64,000 nucleotides of DNA from Campylorhamphus procurvoides (Eukaryota; Chordata; Aves; Passeriformes; Dendrocolaptidae), in contig WBMV01003267.1 of NCBI GenBank assembly GCA_013396655.1, forward strand, positions 186,001 to 250,000. The letters run 5' to 3'. Both the position numbers and the translations under genes were made by a program. The notes under the pieces are model-generated. The model ran no database searches and had not been told where the DNA came from. It saw nothing but the letters and a program-made list of their open reading frames with translations. Of this stretch, positions 10,984 through 23,600 are shown piece by piece. Numbering within the stretch: the stretch's first letter is position 1; each line of letters starts with the position of its first letter.

Positions 10984-13900
10984 TCCAAGAGTGTTTTTGC
11001 TGTCAGGTCTCTCTGCTGATGTGTGTTGCAGGCACTGGGGGAAGGCAGCTTGTTTTCTGTTTCTTTATAATTTTTGTACCTATTGGGGAAGAAGGTTTCA
11101 CAGATTGTTGCCCACTCCTCCTCCTGACTCCAGATGTGGTGGTTTCCAGGCAGTGGTGTCTTGGTTGGGTCACGCTTAGGGTGATGGCTCCTCTTTCCTC
11201 TTTGGGGCTGGGAAGCCACACTTAGTTTGTTACATCCCAGCAGTAACAACTGATCCATAGCACTGGACATCTCAGCCTGTCCTGCAGTCACAGTTGGTTT
11301 TAACCAGGCATATAGTCCTGTTTAATTTTTTCACTTGCTCTGAAAAGGTACTGCAAAACTACACAGTATTTATTCTACTACTTGCCTAAAATACTTGAAT
11401 TATGCTTAAGAGGAGAGGGAAGGGGCACTGTGGTTTCTGTGTGCATGTTCATGGCAGTTAATTCAATGTTTTTGTCACCACACTGTGGTCCAGCTCCACA
11501 GGAGCCAGTAAATGGCAGTGGCCTAAGGATTAAGTGATGTTTGGGGTGCTTTGGACACAGCAGGATCACAGGATGCTGCACCCTTGGCACCTCCCAGACA
11601 GGGACCTCCAGCAAGCAGCAGCATATGATCTCATCAAAGATTTATAAACTCAGAGGAGGGTGCAATGCCAAGTGATAAAGACGGACAAGGGATGCCAGAA
11701 AAAGCTGAGGAACAGACTGGAAGCTTCTGACATCTTATATTGTAAGGGACAAAACAAAAACCAAGACACAAACACTTTCCCTAGCTCCCAGAGGAAGGGA
11801 AGAATGACACTTCACGCTGTTTTTGTCAGAAAACTCTTAGTGCAGATGAATTATAACCTCACTAAACTGTACCCCCCACTGCTGCTTCTGTGTCCAAGAC
11901 AAAAGGGATTGTTGTTGGGAAAGCAAAAAGTAGTTGTAGGGTCTGATTCTTTTTATTGTCTTTTTCTTTTCTTGTAAGACAACAAAGGAGTACAGCTGTG
12001 AACTGATCTGGTGTCAACATCTGCAGATATAAATATTTTTTGTATGTATATTTAACCCCAGCCTTTAATCTCTTGCCATTTTAATAGCAGTTATTTCTAT
12101 TGTTCCCATATTTCTGTAGGGATTCTCACCCTTACATCCACTGCCGTTTCCAAAAAAGATCCTCAGCTCCACCACAGACCATTTTGGATTTGGAAAATCT
12201 GTGATTAGTTAGAATTTCTGTCCCAGTGAACTTGTCAATATCTCTCTGAGAAATAATCGCTTTCCTGTACTCCTGCCTTCCTTTAAGTTGAGACTATGTA
12301 AAATTATTGTAGATAATAAGGACTTATTTGTTGTACAAAGTCACTAAAGACAAAATCTTAATAGCAACTTTGAAGTTAAAACATACTTTCCCAACCAACT
12401 TGAAAAAATAAATCCTGCAAGTACAGTTTTGTAATCAAAATGCTGGCAGGACTTTATTCATGGCTGCATAAATACCACTGCTTAAGAAGTAGTCAGGGAA
12501 GTATAGAAGTACCTGTTTGTAATTTTAGATGCAGTTCTATGAATTTGTTCTGTTTGTGTCAAGTAATGAACTGAAGCAAAGCTGCAGGCAGTAATGAGGT
12601 GAGCTCCAACTTATAAATATAATATTTGCAGAATTCTTCTGCATATGTTATGGCATTAAAATATTGTTATGCTGCACTGTTACTCTTAACAATCAAATCA
12701 AAATGGGTGGTGATTGCTATTTATTTGAAGCAAGGGTTACATACATTTTTGCAGAGATAAATGTTTTTTTTACTGTGCCTTTTTTCAGCCTGAAAAATGT
12801 GATTTTTTTATTAATGTCTTTACTCTGGAAGATGCAAAATGCATTTCCTTTTCGCAGACTCCTGATCTTCCCCTGACAGGCCATTCTGAGTGTTAGCTGG
12901 GCTTGTTTTTATCAGAGGCAGGATGTCAAGGGGCTTTGTAACATCTGGTGCTGTGGCCCTTCTCCTTCCTCTCACAGGGTGAGGCTCCTTTTCCAGTCTC
13001 TAAGGCACAACAGCTCCTTGGACAACAAAGTACAGGTGCAAAGCAGGTTTTCTTGGGGTTGGAAAGACTTTGCTTCTGGCACCTCTCCATTTTCCTGTTA
13101 GCCAAAAGTTTCACCCACTGGCCAATGTTTAATTTGGAGGTGGCCTTCACATTACAAATGCATCCCACCTCCTATGTCCACTAGGAAATTCCAGACTGGT
13201 GGCAAATGGGAAGAGAGAAAGGCACTAGTTTGCCTTAAATGAGTATTGTCTGGAATAGAAGAAAAGCTGACAGACAATACCTTTAAAGGTGGTAAAATAT
13301 GCTATTTAACACTGTGGGGATGGATGCAAATTGGGTTAACTCTGGGAGGAAGGGAGAGGTGTTACAACACCTAGAGCTGGCCGGAGCTGGGAAGGGGATC
13401 AGCCTTTAAACTCAAAAAGCCACATTGTATTTGGATGTGAACTATGACATCTCACATGTTACACCGAGAAAACTTGAAGTGATTAGGCAGGACAGAACAA
13501 AAATAAAGAGGTTTTACAGACAATCTCCCCCTTTGTCCTGGCTGGCAGCTTCCTGCTTTCAGGCTGTGTTTCAGTCAACTCGCTGCCCTGGCTAGCAGCA
13601 GGGTGATGGGAAGAAGGTTTTGTGGAGCAGAATGCCGACCCCGTGCCTCCTGCCGCCGCCTCTGTGGGAGCAGGGGCTCCCCACGTCTGGCTGGGGGTCC
13701 CCCTTTCCTGTCTGCCACAGTCACCCAGGGAGACCTCCTGGGGAAGGGCCAGTCCCTTCCAGCAGCAATCCCGTCTGCCCCGCTCCCCACGCACCTTCCC
13801 AGGGACAACACGTGCTACCAAGCAGCTAAACAGGATAAAACACTGCCTCTCAAAGGAGATTCCATTCAGGTCAAATGGAAGATGGGGAAAATGGCACTTT

Positions 13901-16549
13901 CTGTGGGATAAAACTGCTTTCAGATTGCAAGTTTGCCTGAATTGTTCTGCAGCAGAATTGCTCTTCAGGTTTGGATTAGGTACTGAGATGTGCGTTAAAA
14001 TCAGTTTCTTCTCATAACAGGGTTGTGGTTTTCCTTTTTCTGCACTAAATCTGCTGTTCTTGCCTCTTTGTGAAGATTCACGTGGGTTGTGGTTTCTGCA
14101 GGTCCTGTCTGGGCCTTAGCAATAACCAAGAGCTGCTGGAGCCCAGAGTGCAGTGCAGCCTGCAAAACCCACTGAAGAATAAACCCCAGACTGGGTAACT
14201 TAGGCCCAGCTCTGCCATTGGCGTTTTAAGGCTGGCATCAGCATCTATGCACTGCAGCATGGGTACAGCAGCACAGGTTGCCTCCTGAATGAAATCCCAG
14301 TCTCTGTTTTACTTGGTTGTTTCAGCCTTGAGTGTCCCAGTGCCCACTCGCAGCTCCCCTTTCTCACAGACATCCTCCTCCAAGAGCCTCCTGCAGACCC
14401 AGCCCGCCTCACTCCCGCCTGCCCCAATGTCTGTGGTTCCAGCCTGCACGATGTGGGGTGAATTCAGTGCTGGCGATTCCAATTTTCATGTCGAGTGTTG
14501 GTTCTTCACCTACCAAGGGAATGTGTAAGAGGGAGAGAGAATAGTTGGGACATCTTCTGCTTATTCTAAATCCAGAGTTTAACTGTTGCCATGCCCTGGC
14601 CTCTGCTTGGCCTCACAGAGCATTTCTGCCCTATTATGTTGTAAGACAGTATTACAGAGCTTCTCAGAATAAACCCACCACTGATCCCAAGTGTTTTGAT
14701 TTGCTATACCCCGTATGTTTTGACTACTTAACAAATTTTCATTATTCCTAAATTGCCTACATTTTAAAATGAGGTGTGGAGTTGTGAGACAGAATATTCA
14801 GGCACTTATCTAGACTTTGAATCATAAACTAAATAAATGATTTTTTTTAGAAAGCAGAAAAGAACCCATTATCTGCAGGAAGAACTGCACTTGTGGGCTC
14901 TTGGCAGCAGCATGTGAATCTCTTGCTTTTATACCCATGAAACTAAATTCAAAAGCACATTAGGTTTGTTCAACATTTCACCTTGTTTATAGAGCTCTTT
15001 GGTTAAAATTATCTACCCAGATGTTTGATCATCAAGAGGAAGGCAGTTTAAGCACAAATTAATGCAGTGCTAGGTTATTAAGTATTTAATTCTCAGCAGT
15101 GGGCCATTGTAACAAGTTTTGTGTCTCTGTACAATATAGTTAGGTTTTGATTAAAGACAGGGGTAACATGCACCTCAAAATAGAAGGAATTTGAAGCCAT
15201 AGCCTAGAAAAGCAGTAATAAATAGAAATTGTATTAGTTAACATTTATTGCCTGATGTTGAATATAGGTCTGACAGTTTTTCTGGTGAAGTTGTTGTCAG
15301 ATCTGTCTCCCATTTATTTACCAAATGTGCCTGTGTCCACTTCTCAGGGGAGCAAAGCTGAATCCTGCAGCCTTGGCTCTCACAGCCCTGGGGCACTGAC
15401 AGGGTCAGCTCAAACAGGAATCCTAAATGAGTCCAGAACGGGGCCTGTATTGGTGTCACGGTCATGAGTTCTGTGCAGCCACACGTTCAAGAGAAAAGAG
15501 CCTCACGAGTAACTAACAAATTGGTATTAGGGCTGAAATCAAACCCCTTCGCTTGAATGCCATTTATTTATGACAGCCCATCCCTCCATGCTGTTGTGGA
15601 AGCTTGTTATTTCCAACAGAGTCACAGGGCATCCAACAATGTGTCTTTGGGACCTTTGTGCCCTTTCTGTGGGTTTATTGTGGGGTCTGGCCGCTCTGTC
15701 GTGCTAATGGGGTGCACATCCCTGAACCATCGGGGTCCCAGGGATCCCTACATCTTTATGGCCTTTCATATGAGGCTTACTCAGTGACATTGTTCCTTGG
15801 TGGCAGAAGCAGAGCGAGACAGATGGCAAAAACCATTCTTTTGTTAGAAAAGCTGAGGTGTAGACAGGGAAATAAAAGGAGAAAGTGTGAGAAACCAGGA
15901 ATGACAGAAAACAATGGCTTATAGGAGTTAAAAAAGCAGGAAAAATCAGTGTCCCATTTCTTGGTTAATACATCCCATTGATTTCAGAAGATCTCTCCTG
16001 CAAATAGTTTTTCGTTGCTCCTTTTCCTGAAGGCAGGTGTTCTGATGGTATTATTCTCACTGTCTCTGTTTCTTTCCAGCCTTCTAAGCTAAAATGTCCT
16101 GCATGTGAAGATACTGTGTCCTGGTGCATAAAGCTTGCTCCAGCATCAACCCTTAGTGTTCTAGGGAGCCTGGAGCATTTTCCTTAGAAATGGGAAAAGC
16201 AGTCAGAAATTGAGACACTGTATATGTGGTTATATAAACTCAGGCAAATTCCACTTCTACTATTTTTTTGCTATCATGGAAAACAAAGTCACAGGTCATC
16301 AGGTGAGCGAGTACCTTTGTCTCGTCCCTAATATCAGACTGCAAACCCCTCAGACAGCCCTGCAATGTGTCATGGGTGTGAGGAGCCCACAGCCAGTACA
16401 GCTCCCTGTGCCTGCCCTGCTATTCCCACCTAAACCTGCCCCTCATCCATCCCATTGCAGTCCTCACCTCAGTGTTCCACTCCATCACTCCTGGGCGTGA
16501 TTTCACCTGAGATTCACTTTTTTATAAAATAATCCAGGAACAGAGCAGT
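10984..16549. other. Intronic stretch with one GC-rich patch
   Basis: No exon or mobile-element end was recognised. Apart from the CpG-richer patch near 13600-13830, annotated separately, it is ordinary AT-rich intron. Open frames of 60-130 codons overlap each other on both strands and look random. Confidence 0.5.
13600..13830. other. CpG-richer GC patch within intron
   Basis: About nine CpG pairs fall within roughly 200 bases, in contrast with the nearly CpG-free surroundings. An E-box CACGTG lies at 13809-13814. Several frames are open on both strands, as expected of GC-rich sequence. It could be a small regulatory element or just a GC-rich remnant. No promoter core was identified. Confidence 0.4.
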
Positions 16550-16578
16550 TATATATATATATGTATATATACACACAT
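16550..16578. repeat. TA/CA dinucleotide microsatellite
   Basis: An impure TATATA run interrupted by one G, followed by ACACACA. Confidence 0.9.
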
Positions 16579-16714
16579 AAGTAAACATGCTCAGTGATTC
16601 CCTAATAACCAGTCTCAGCACAGTCCTTCTAATTTGTTTGCATGCAAGTAATTTTCAGCAGGGATATTGGAAGGTCTGAGCTGGGAATCAGTCTGTTCTG
16701 AGTCAACTGCAAAA

Positions 16715-16752
16715 TGGTTGTTCTTAGAGGTCTTTTCCAACCTGATTATGTG
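16715..16752 (+). mobile_element. Short CR1 3'-end fragment
   Basis: TTCTTAGAGGTCTTTTCCAACC followed by TGATTATGTGA resembles the last 35-40 bases of a CR1 tail. It is very short and diverged, so the call is tentative. The antisense LTR begins six bases after it. Confidence 0.55.
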
Positions 16753-16758
16753 ACACAG

Positions 16759-17346
16759 TGTGGAGGTCTGGGTTGGCTCCCTGCCAAGCCCAACTGCAGG
16801 CCACACGGATTCCCCCCTCCCAAGAGAGAAGGGAAAAAAAGTACCCAAAAAGACAATTTTAGTAGAAGTATATATATTCGCGTATATTACAATTATATAC
16901 AATCAAACACTATGAATCTACAGAACAAATCCCAGGGCAACCCCAAAAGGGAAAAGGGGGAAAGGGAAGTGGGACAAAAATGGGTAAAACCAAACCAAAC
17001 AAATACACACACTCGTAAACTCAGGGAAAAGCTCAATAAGTAACTGATACAATCAATTCTCACCAAACTCCCCTTGAGTGAAAGCAGGTCCTTCCCCTCC
17101 GTATGGCTGGGACAGCAGCTTCTCCAAGAGGCCTCAACTCACAGAGATAAGAGCTGAGCCAGCACAGAGAGCTGATGTCCTCCAAAAACACGAACAAGAG
17201 AAAAGAGCAAAAAGGAGGAAGGAAACCTTCCTCCTGTCTTTATATACCCCTGATTACATGAAGGAAATGGTGTGGAATACTTCCTTAATTATGACCCTGC
17301 TACCAAGGAAGGCCTAAGCCAAAATCAAGAAAACTAAACCACCACA
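16759..17346 (-). mobile_element. Solo ERVL-type LTR, antisense, with target duplication
   Basis: Read on the minus strand the element starts TGTGGTGGTTTAGTTTTCTTG and ends ACCCAGACCTCCACA, a 588-base TG...CA unit. CACAG flanks it on both sides (16754-16758 and 17347-17351). A 5-base duplication fits the ERVL class. A TATATAA-type box lies at about 17239-17246, read on the minus strand, roughly 100 bases into the LTR. No internal retroviral sequence adjoins it, so it is a solo LTR left by recombination between two LTRs. Frames inside it are not genes. Confidence 0.9.
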
Positions 17347-18411
17347 CACAGATTAGCTATTTTGTTCAAATATTTATTTTTCAAATGTTCCCATGAAAGA
17401 CAGATGAGCAAAATACAGGAAAAGCAGACCAGAATCTGGAGCCAGTGCCCTGCTCTGGAAAATCCCAGGCTATGGTTTTGTCTACATACATGTTTAGAAA
17501 ATGATTCAAGTCTTACGGAGTCTGATTTTATTAGGTCTGATAGGCCTTTGTCCGATGGGGCTTTGTGAACCTTTTTGCTTCTCTGCTGATGTCCTGAGAT
17601 CGGGATTTTTGTGGAAGTTACTCCTCCACCCTGCCCTTCCACTGAGTGCTCTAAAACAAGCTTGTCTAGCACATGTGGCTTTCCACAGCTCAGCTACGCT
17701 CCCTGAAACAGTGATTGCTTTGCCAGATCAGTGTTCTTGGAAAGACTTCCAAACAGTGATCTAATAAACCTGATATGTTAAAATACTTCAGTACTCAACA
17801 AGTGTTTGGCGAGACGAAGGATGTTCTTGGACTTCATAGCCAACGACTATAGAACACGTAGTGTCTTACTGCACTCACACTGCTGTAACTCATTTTATAG
17901 TTTGCTGCCTGTAGAGTTATTTTTCTCCCCCCAGTCTTGGCTTTTCCCTCAATCCATGATCTGAATTCCAGAGGTACGAGCATGTTCATTGGGCAGGTCA
18001 GTGTTCAGAAGTGGCTCTCTCCAGCTGTGCTCTCCGTGCTTGTTTGGCAGTGAGAATTCCTACTAATACATTTCCTTTCACTGGATGCAGAGCTGATTGA
18101 CTCTGTCATCACCTGATAGCTTTCCACAGGCCTGCGGGATTTGGGAGGGCTGGTCTGAAGGTGGAACGGCTGCTCAGCAAATCTTAATTCTTCCTCCTCC
18201 CTCCCTGAAATGGGCAGATTGTTTCCAAAGTAATTGATAGATAGAAAGAAGGGTAAACCTTAACAAGACATTAAGTAGTTTTGTTGAGAGATAATTTTTC
18301 CAGGAACAGATGGAGGCCTAAGGAACACCTAGGGTCTTGCCAAGGACTTTTTTTAATGTTTTTTTCTTCCTGGATTTTTTGTGTGTTGACTTCCTCATTT
18401 TATATGAATGA

Positions 18412-18435
18412 ATATATATATATATATATATATAT
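18412..18435. repeat. (AT)12 microsatellite
   Basis: An uninterrupted alternating AT run of 24 bases, likely length-variable. Confidence 0.97.
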
Positions 18436-20291
18436 TTAAGATCTATTGAAAAAATGAAGTGTTTTTTTACTATTCATGGTGTGTTGGCTGAGGCATGGCC
18501 CATTGCCTTAAAAAACCTCAAATTTTCCTGTCTTTGCCTAGATATCCTTTTTTTTTTCCCTTTGGAAAGTGTTTTGGCTGTTCTGACACTCATGCCCAGT
18601 TTGTAGGAAAGGGAGGGTCAGCGATGGTAAGCTGATGAGCAGGGGCTGAGCTGGGTTGTGTAAGGATCAACAATGAACTGGTTACTTTTAGCTGGCTCAC
18701 AAATGTTGGATATAATCTATAATATATAACCCCTTTTTTTCCCCAGTGTCTTCTGAGATTATGCAGCACACCTGATTTTCCAAAATAGATTTTTAGGATA
18801 TAAGAAAGCAAGATGGGGCTTCCTGCTCTTCTCCCTCTCTTTGTGTAAAAGTTTTGGAGTTTGAAAACCCTGTTGACTTAGATTGGTTAAAGATGTTCTT
18901 TTCCATTCTCCTGTATTTATCAGTGATAATATTCTGCTTGTGTTATATGTATCCAATTCACAACATCACAACAAGATCAAGTGGGTGATAGAAGTTCAAG
19001 CTGCCTTTCTTTCTTCCCAGAAAAATACATGAGAAATAGAAGCCCAGAGAAATAATTAATTATTGACTTTAAAAATAGAAAGAGACAAGCTACATAAAAA
19101 TAATTAAGTCCTGCCTTCAGAGAATACTATTCATCCACACATAAAAGAGTAATGACCTGTGTTTCTTGTGAAGAAAAGATGATGGCAATTAATGTTTTTC
19201 TACAAAGGTTTTGTTCTGAAACATTTTCTGCTGAATTACAGAAAAAAAGGTGTAAGTGGAATATTAAAAACACAAAACCAAAGTGGATTTAAATTAACAG
19301 TAAATTTTTGTGATCAATTAGCACTCACTATTGTGTTAGAAATCCAATAAGTGAAGATTTAAAAAAAAATATTTCCTTTCTCACCCTCCACTCCTGAAGA
19401 AATTAAATAACATTGACAATTCAGACACTTGGTAGAGAAAACAACCTGGATGATTAATCTGTTTAGTTCCCTGACTGACATTTACACAGCTAATTGTGTA
19501 GTGATGGTGCTTCTTTAATAGGTCTGAATATTAATAGAAGATCTGGTTAAAGCTGAAACTTGTTTGTTTAGGAGGATCACTGGAGGAATAAGAATGCTTC
19601 ATCAACTTCAGAGTTTCGTCCCAGGTTTTATGACATATCATGGAACTTAAGTGCTTTTATGACCTGTAAAAAACTTGCCTCGATGTTTGACATTCTGTGC
19701 TTCAAGGAATCCTGATTGGCAGTTGATTAGCCTTTTGCTCAAGTCATTATCTTCTTTAGTGAAATTAGTTGGCTAGAAAATTGCATTGTAATTCATCAAG
19801 GGGAAAGGAACATTTCAAAAGCTCTTGAGAGTATGATCCTTTTTATTTAGTATACAATATAAATTATTTTCCTAGCATGCTCTTCTAAAATGTCCTATTC
19901 ATCATATTATAGCAGCTTGTATTAAATTATTATCTTTGTCTCCATTTCAGTCTGTTCATTGAAAGGAGGTGATACCTGTGTTTAAATGAGCTAATGACTA
20001 ATTCTGAAGGATGTGTGTACAAGAAAGAGTTTGGGCTGGAATCAGAAAAACACTGAAACTACCTGAATGTGTGAAAAACTCCTCTGTCATTTTACAGAAC
20101 GCAATACCAATGCTCAGATCTTGCTAATACAAGAAGAAAAGTTTCTGCAAACACCATGTTAATGAGTAATGCACAAATGTTGTGGGAAGGTGAAGAAAAT
20201 GTATTTGCAGGAAGATCGTCGGTTTTCCAAAGCAAGACAGCAGTTTTGATGAATGTTCCTCATTATCTAAGTGGAGAGTAGGGTTCCTGAA

Positions 20292-20610
20292 ACACCTTGC
20301 TAATGAGGTGTGTGGGGGAGCACGCTGGGGGGCATCTGCTCCAAGCAGTGGGGAAGCTTTTCCCTGCCTTGTCTGCTCCTGGGCTCTTCCTTGCCCTGCC
20401 AGGGGGCTGGGAGAGGCTGTGCAGGCACCTCGGAGGGGAAGCAGCAAACAGAGGCAGCAGCTGCAGTCCCTGGAGGAGTGGGGCTCTCACCAGCCCCCGT
20501 CCAGACACCTGGGATGCCACAGGCGCACCCTGGTCCGGTGTCTGGAGATTGCCATGCCCTGAGGGACGGGCTGCACTGCAGGTTTCTCCTCACCCCTATC
20601 TCTGATTGCT
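20292..20610. other. GC-rich intronic patch
   Basis: The base composition shifts to GC-rich, with several overlapping open frames on both strands (for example 20310-20705 on + and 20300-20593 on -). No protein family is recognisable in any frame, and CpG content is only modest. It is probably non-coding. Confidence 0.35.
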
Positions 20611-23600
20611 GGGCACCCTATTTCAGTCTCAGCTTGTGGAATGAAACCAGTTTCTGTGGTGGGGTGGCATTCAGTGTAGATCATGCTCTTTGCTTTTCCT
20701 CGTAGTAATTCTTCAGTCTCCAGCCACGGCTTAAGGTCACCTTAGGCACAAACAGATGCTTTTTGACACACTGAGTGGCACCAGCTTCATTAAAACTATT
20801 AAGTTTGTGATACAGTTAACAAGGTGCTTTTTTTGGTGGTATTTTCATAGCATTTCGTAGCATGCACATTTTTAGATGTTTGAAAGCAGCGTGTTGAAAT
20901 TAGAATTTCTAGGTGAGTGAAATATATATCTAATTGGAATACAGCCACCTGTGGACCATATAAAATTAACTACTGTACAGTGATTATCCAGTGAAGGTTA
21001 ATTCCTTGCTTGCTGGTAATCTCTTCCTACACAGAAAGACAGAAAGCATTTTATCATTATGTTTAGCATTCCTCCTGTGAGATGAATGTCTGTAAGAAAA
21101 CATACACGTCAGATGAAATAAGAACATTCTTGGTACGTGATTTAATAGCAGTTAACTCACTGGCCATCCTCTAAGTCCTTAATTAAAATGATGGGTTTGT
21201 ATGTAGCTTTGTTCCAGTATTGACAGATGTGTCTGCCCAAGACCATTTAATGAATCACCTCACCATCGAAAATAATGGCCATCTCCCATAACTAAAGTGT
21301 CCTGGAACTTCTCTGTCTGTCTTTGTGCTGGAACTTTTCCTGACTTCCTGCCTTTCCATCCTCACGGCACCATTATTGTTGCCACTGGATGCTACTTTTG
21401 CCTGGGATCTGATAAATGAGTAACCAAAGCCTTTTGGGCAGGAAAAAGTCCATTTAAATTGTATTTACTCTAAATGAGCTAAAAAAAGAGTTGCACAAAG
21501 TTGCCTCCCTAGTTTGAAAGTCAGAATTTTTCACACCTTGCTTTGTATCTTTGTTGCTTTAATTATTGTTGTTATAATAATAGAACAGGTGGGTTCTTTC
21601 TAATGTAAAAAGTGAAATTCCTGGATCATTAATAAAACATACCTACATTACACTCTGTACAAAATATTTGTCAGAAGGAATAATTAAAATTAATTAGTGC
21701 TTCTGGTAAAGGTGTAATTGTGCCCTGAAGGTATCGAGTTCTGGGCTGGAAGATTTTATTTTTTTTAAGAGCTTCCAACAAAGTAAACCAAACAAATTTC
21801 TTTAGAAGCAAAAGCCAACCAGTATCACTGCAGCTTGCCTCTCACACTTATCATCCCTTCCTGCCTTCCCAAAAGGAACTCTGCAGTGTCTCCAGGAAGC
21901 ATCCCCAGCTCCAGGCTGTCCCTCTTGGCTCTGACCACACGATGATGTATTTACTCCTCATACATAAAGTATAGGACAGAGGGATTGGTCACGTCTGCCC
22001 CTCCCACCCCCAGATGTTACATCAGGATGTGCTTACCAAGAATAAAGTCCCAGCCTTTAATTATTTACAGGAGTCAGAGGAGCAGCCGAGTAATGATGAT
22101 GGTGTTTGGCGTATCTACAGCTGTTCTATCTGAGGAATGTAAAGCACTCTACAAACATCAGTTAAAAAAAGTGTTATCTTTCCATCACTACTACTAAGTG
22201 GCCCTACTGGAATAATCAGCTGCTATTAACTGAAGCTTCTCTCCTTTCCAGACACATTTAACATGCTGAAATCATCGACATATTTACTGTGTGCTCTTAT
22301 TTCCTTATTTCCCCTGTTCCTTTTACTTCGTACCTTACTCCCTTAGGACTAGTTCTGGAGGAGGTAACTTGGTTTTTAAAGAATGTTTATTTTCTAACTC
22401 TAAAACTGAAAAAAACCAAAACATTTCATAGGAAGGTAGTTTTCTAAATAAAGAGTTTGTAAGAGGTCAGTGTCTAAAGCCAGGCTCTCTAAGGCCCTGT
22501 CTCAATGCATCTTGCAGAGTAGTTGGAGAATGTGCTGCTTTCTTGAATGGTTGTAGAGTTGCCAGAGCACCTTTTAAACAGAGGGAGAAATAAAATCTTA
22601 AAAAACATTGTTTGGCAGTAGTGCTAGGCTGCCCTGCATGGTTCTAAAGCTTCTTGGCAATATTGTATAACTCTTCTGTCTAGGAAAAATATAAAAGTTG
22701 CAGACAGCTTTTATCTAACGTGACATGGTGGAGTGAAATGTGGTGCTCACAGCTCAGGAGGTGCTATCTTTCCAAATGCTGCCAAAATGTATTGGTGTGC
22801 CACAAGACAGGGCTGCTTTATTAAACTGCTTAAATGAGAAAGTGGGATGGGATTTGCACATTTCCCGTCTCATTATCCCGAAGTACCTCTGTTCCCTTTC
22901 TCAGGGAAAACCATGTACTTGTAGGATATTCACTTTACAGTCTGAGACCTCGTGTCGCTCATTTGCATCAAAGGTGTGATGGAGCAAAACCAACACAGAG
23001 GGTTTTCTCTGTGGCTTTGCTGATTTTTACTGACGGGCATTTTGTAAACTTTGGTGTTGCTGGGTCAGGGAGTCATCTGAGGGCCAGGGATGTCCCATAT
23101 TTGAAAAGACAGGGCAGTGTGAGGCATCTTCTGAATTGTAACTTCAATTATTTCTCACCCACACCTGTCCTGGAAGAATTTCCAAAATCTCCTGTTTCTG
23201 CCTTGGTTCTGAATCTCCTGAGTAAATGAAAGGTATTTGAACAGAAACAACTTTCTGTTGTGTTTCCATCCTTTACTGTGGTCATTGTGCTTGACAAAGG
23301 ATATACTTGTTTTATTATGTAACAAAAAAGTGGTACAGGAGTAGATTTATGCTTAGAATTTGTAGTATTTCCTCAGCTTGGTAAAATCAACTGGAAGCAT
23401 AACAGAAGCTCTGAGGCATAAGGAAAAGAAATCAAATTTCATGTTTTCTAACACCCATTAAATTATTTTTACAGTGATTCTTAAGCTGTACACTGTTAGG
23501 TCAGCTCTGTTACTTGCCTCTTCTGGGGAATCTCTGCATATGTTCCTGAGTGTAAAAACATCTTTTGTTTGTTTGTTTTTCCTTTTCAATAGTATAAAAG

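Noticed and set aside
10598..11291. Open frames of 176-193 codons on both strands
   Set aside because: They overlap the antisense CR1 copy. The only recognisable residues are reverse-transcriptase tail remnants of that element.
16714..17317. Two + strand frames of 79-109 codons
   Set aside because: Both lie almost wholly in the antisense solo LTR.
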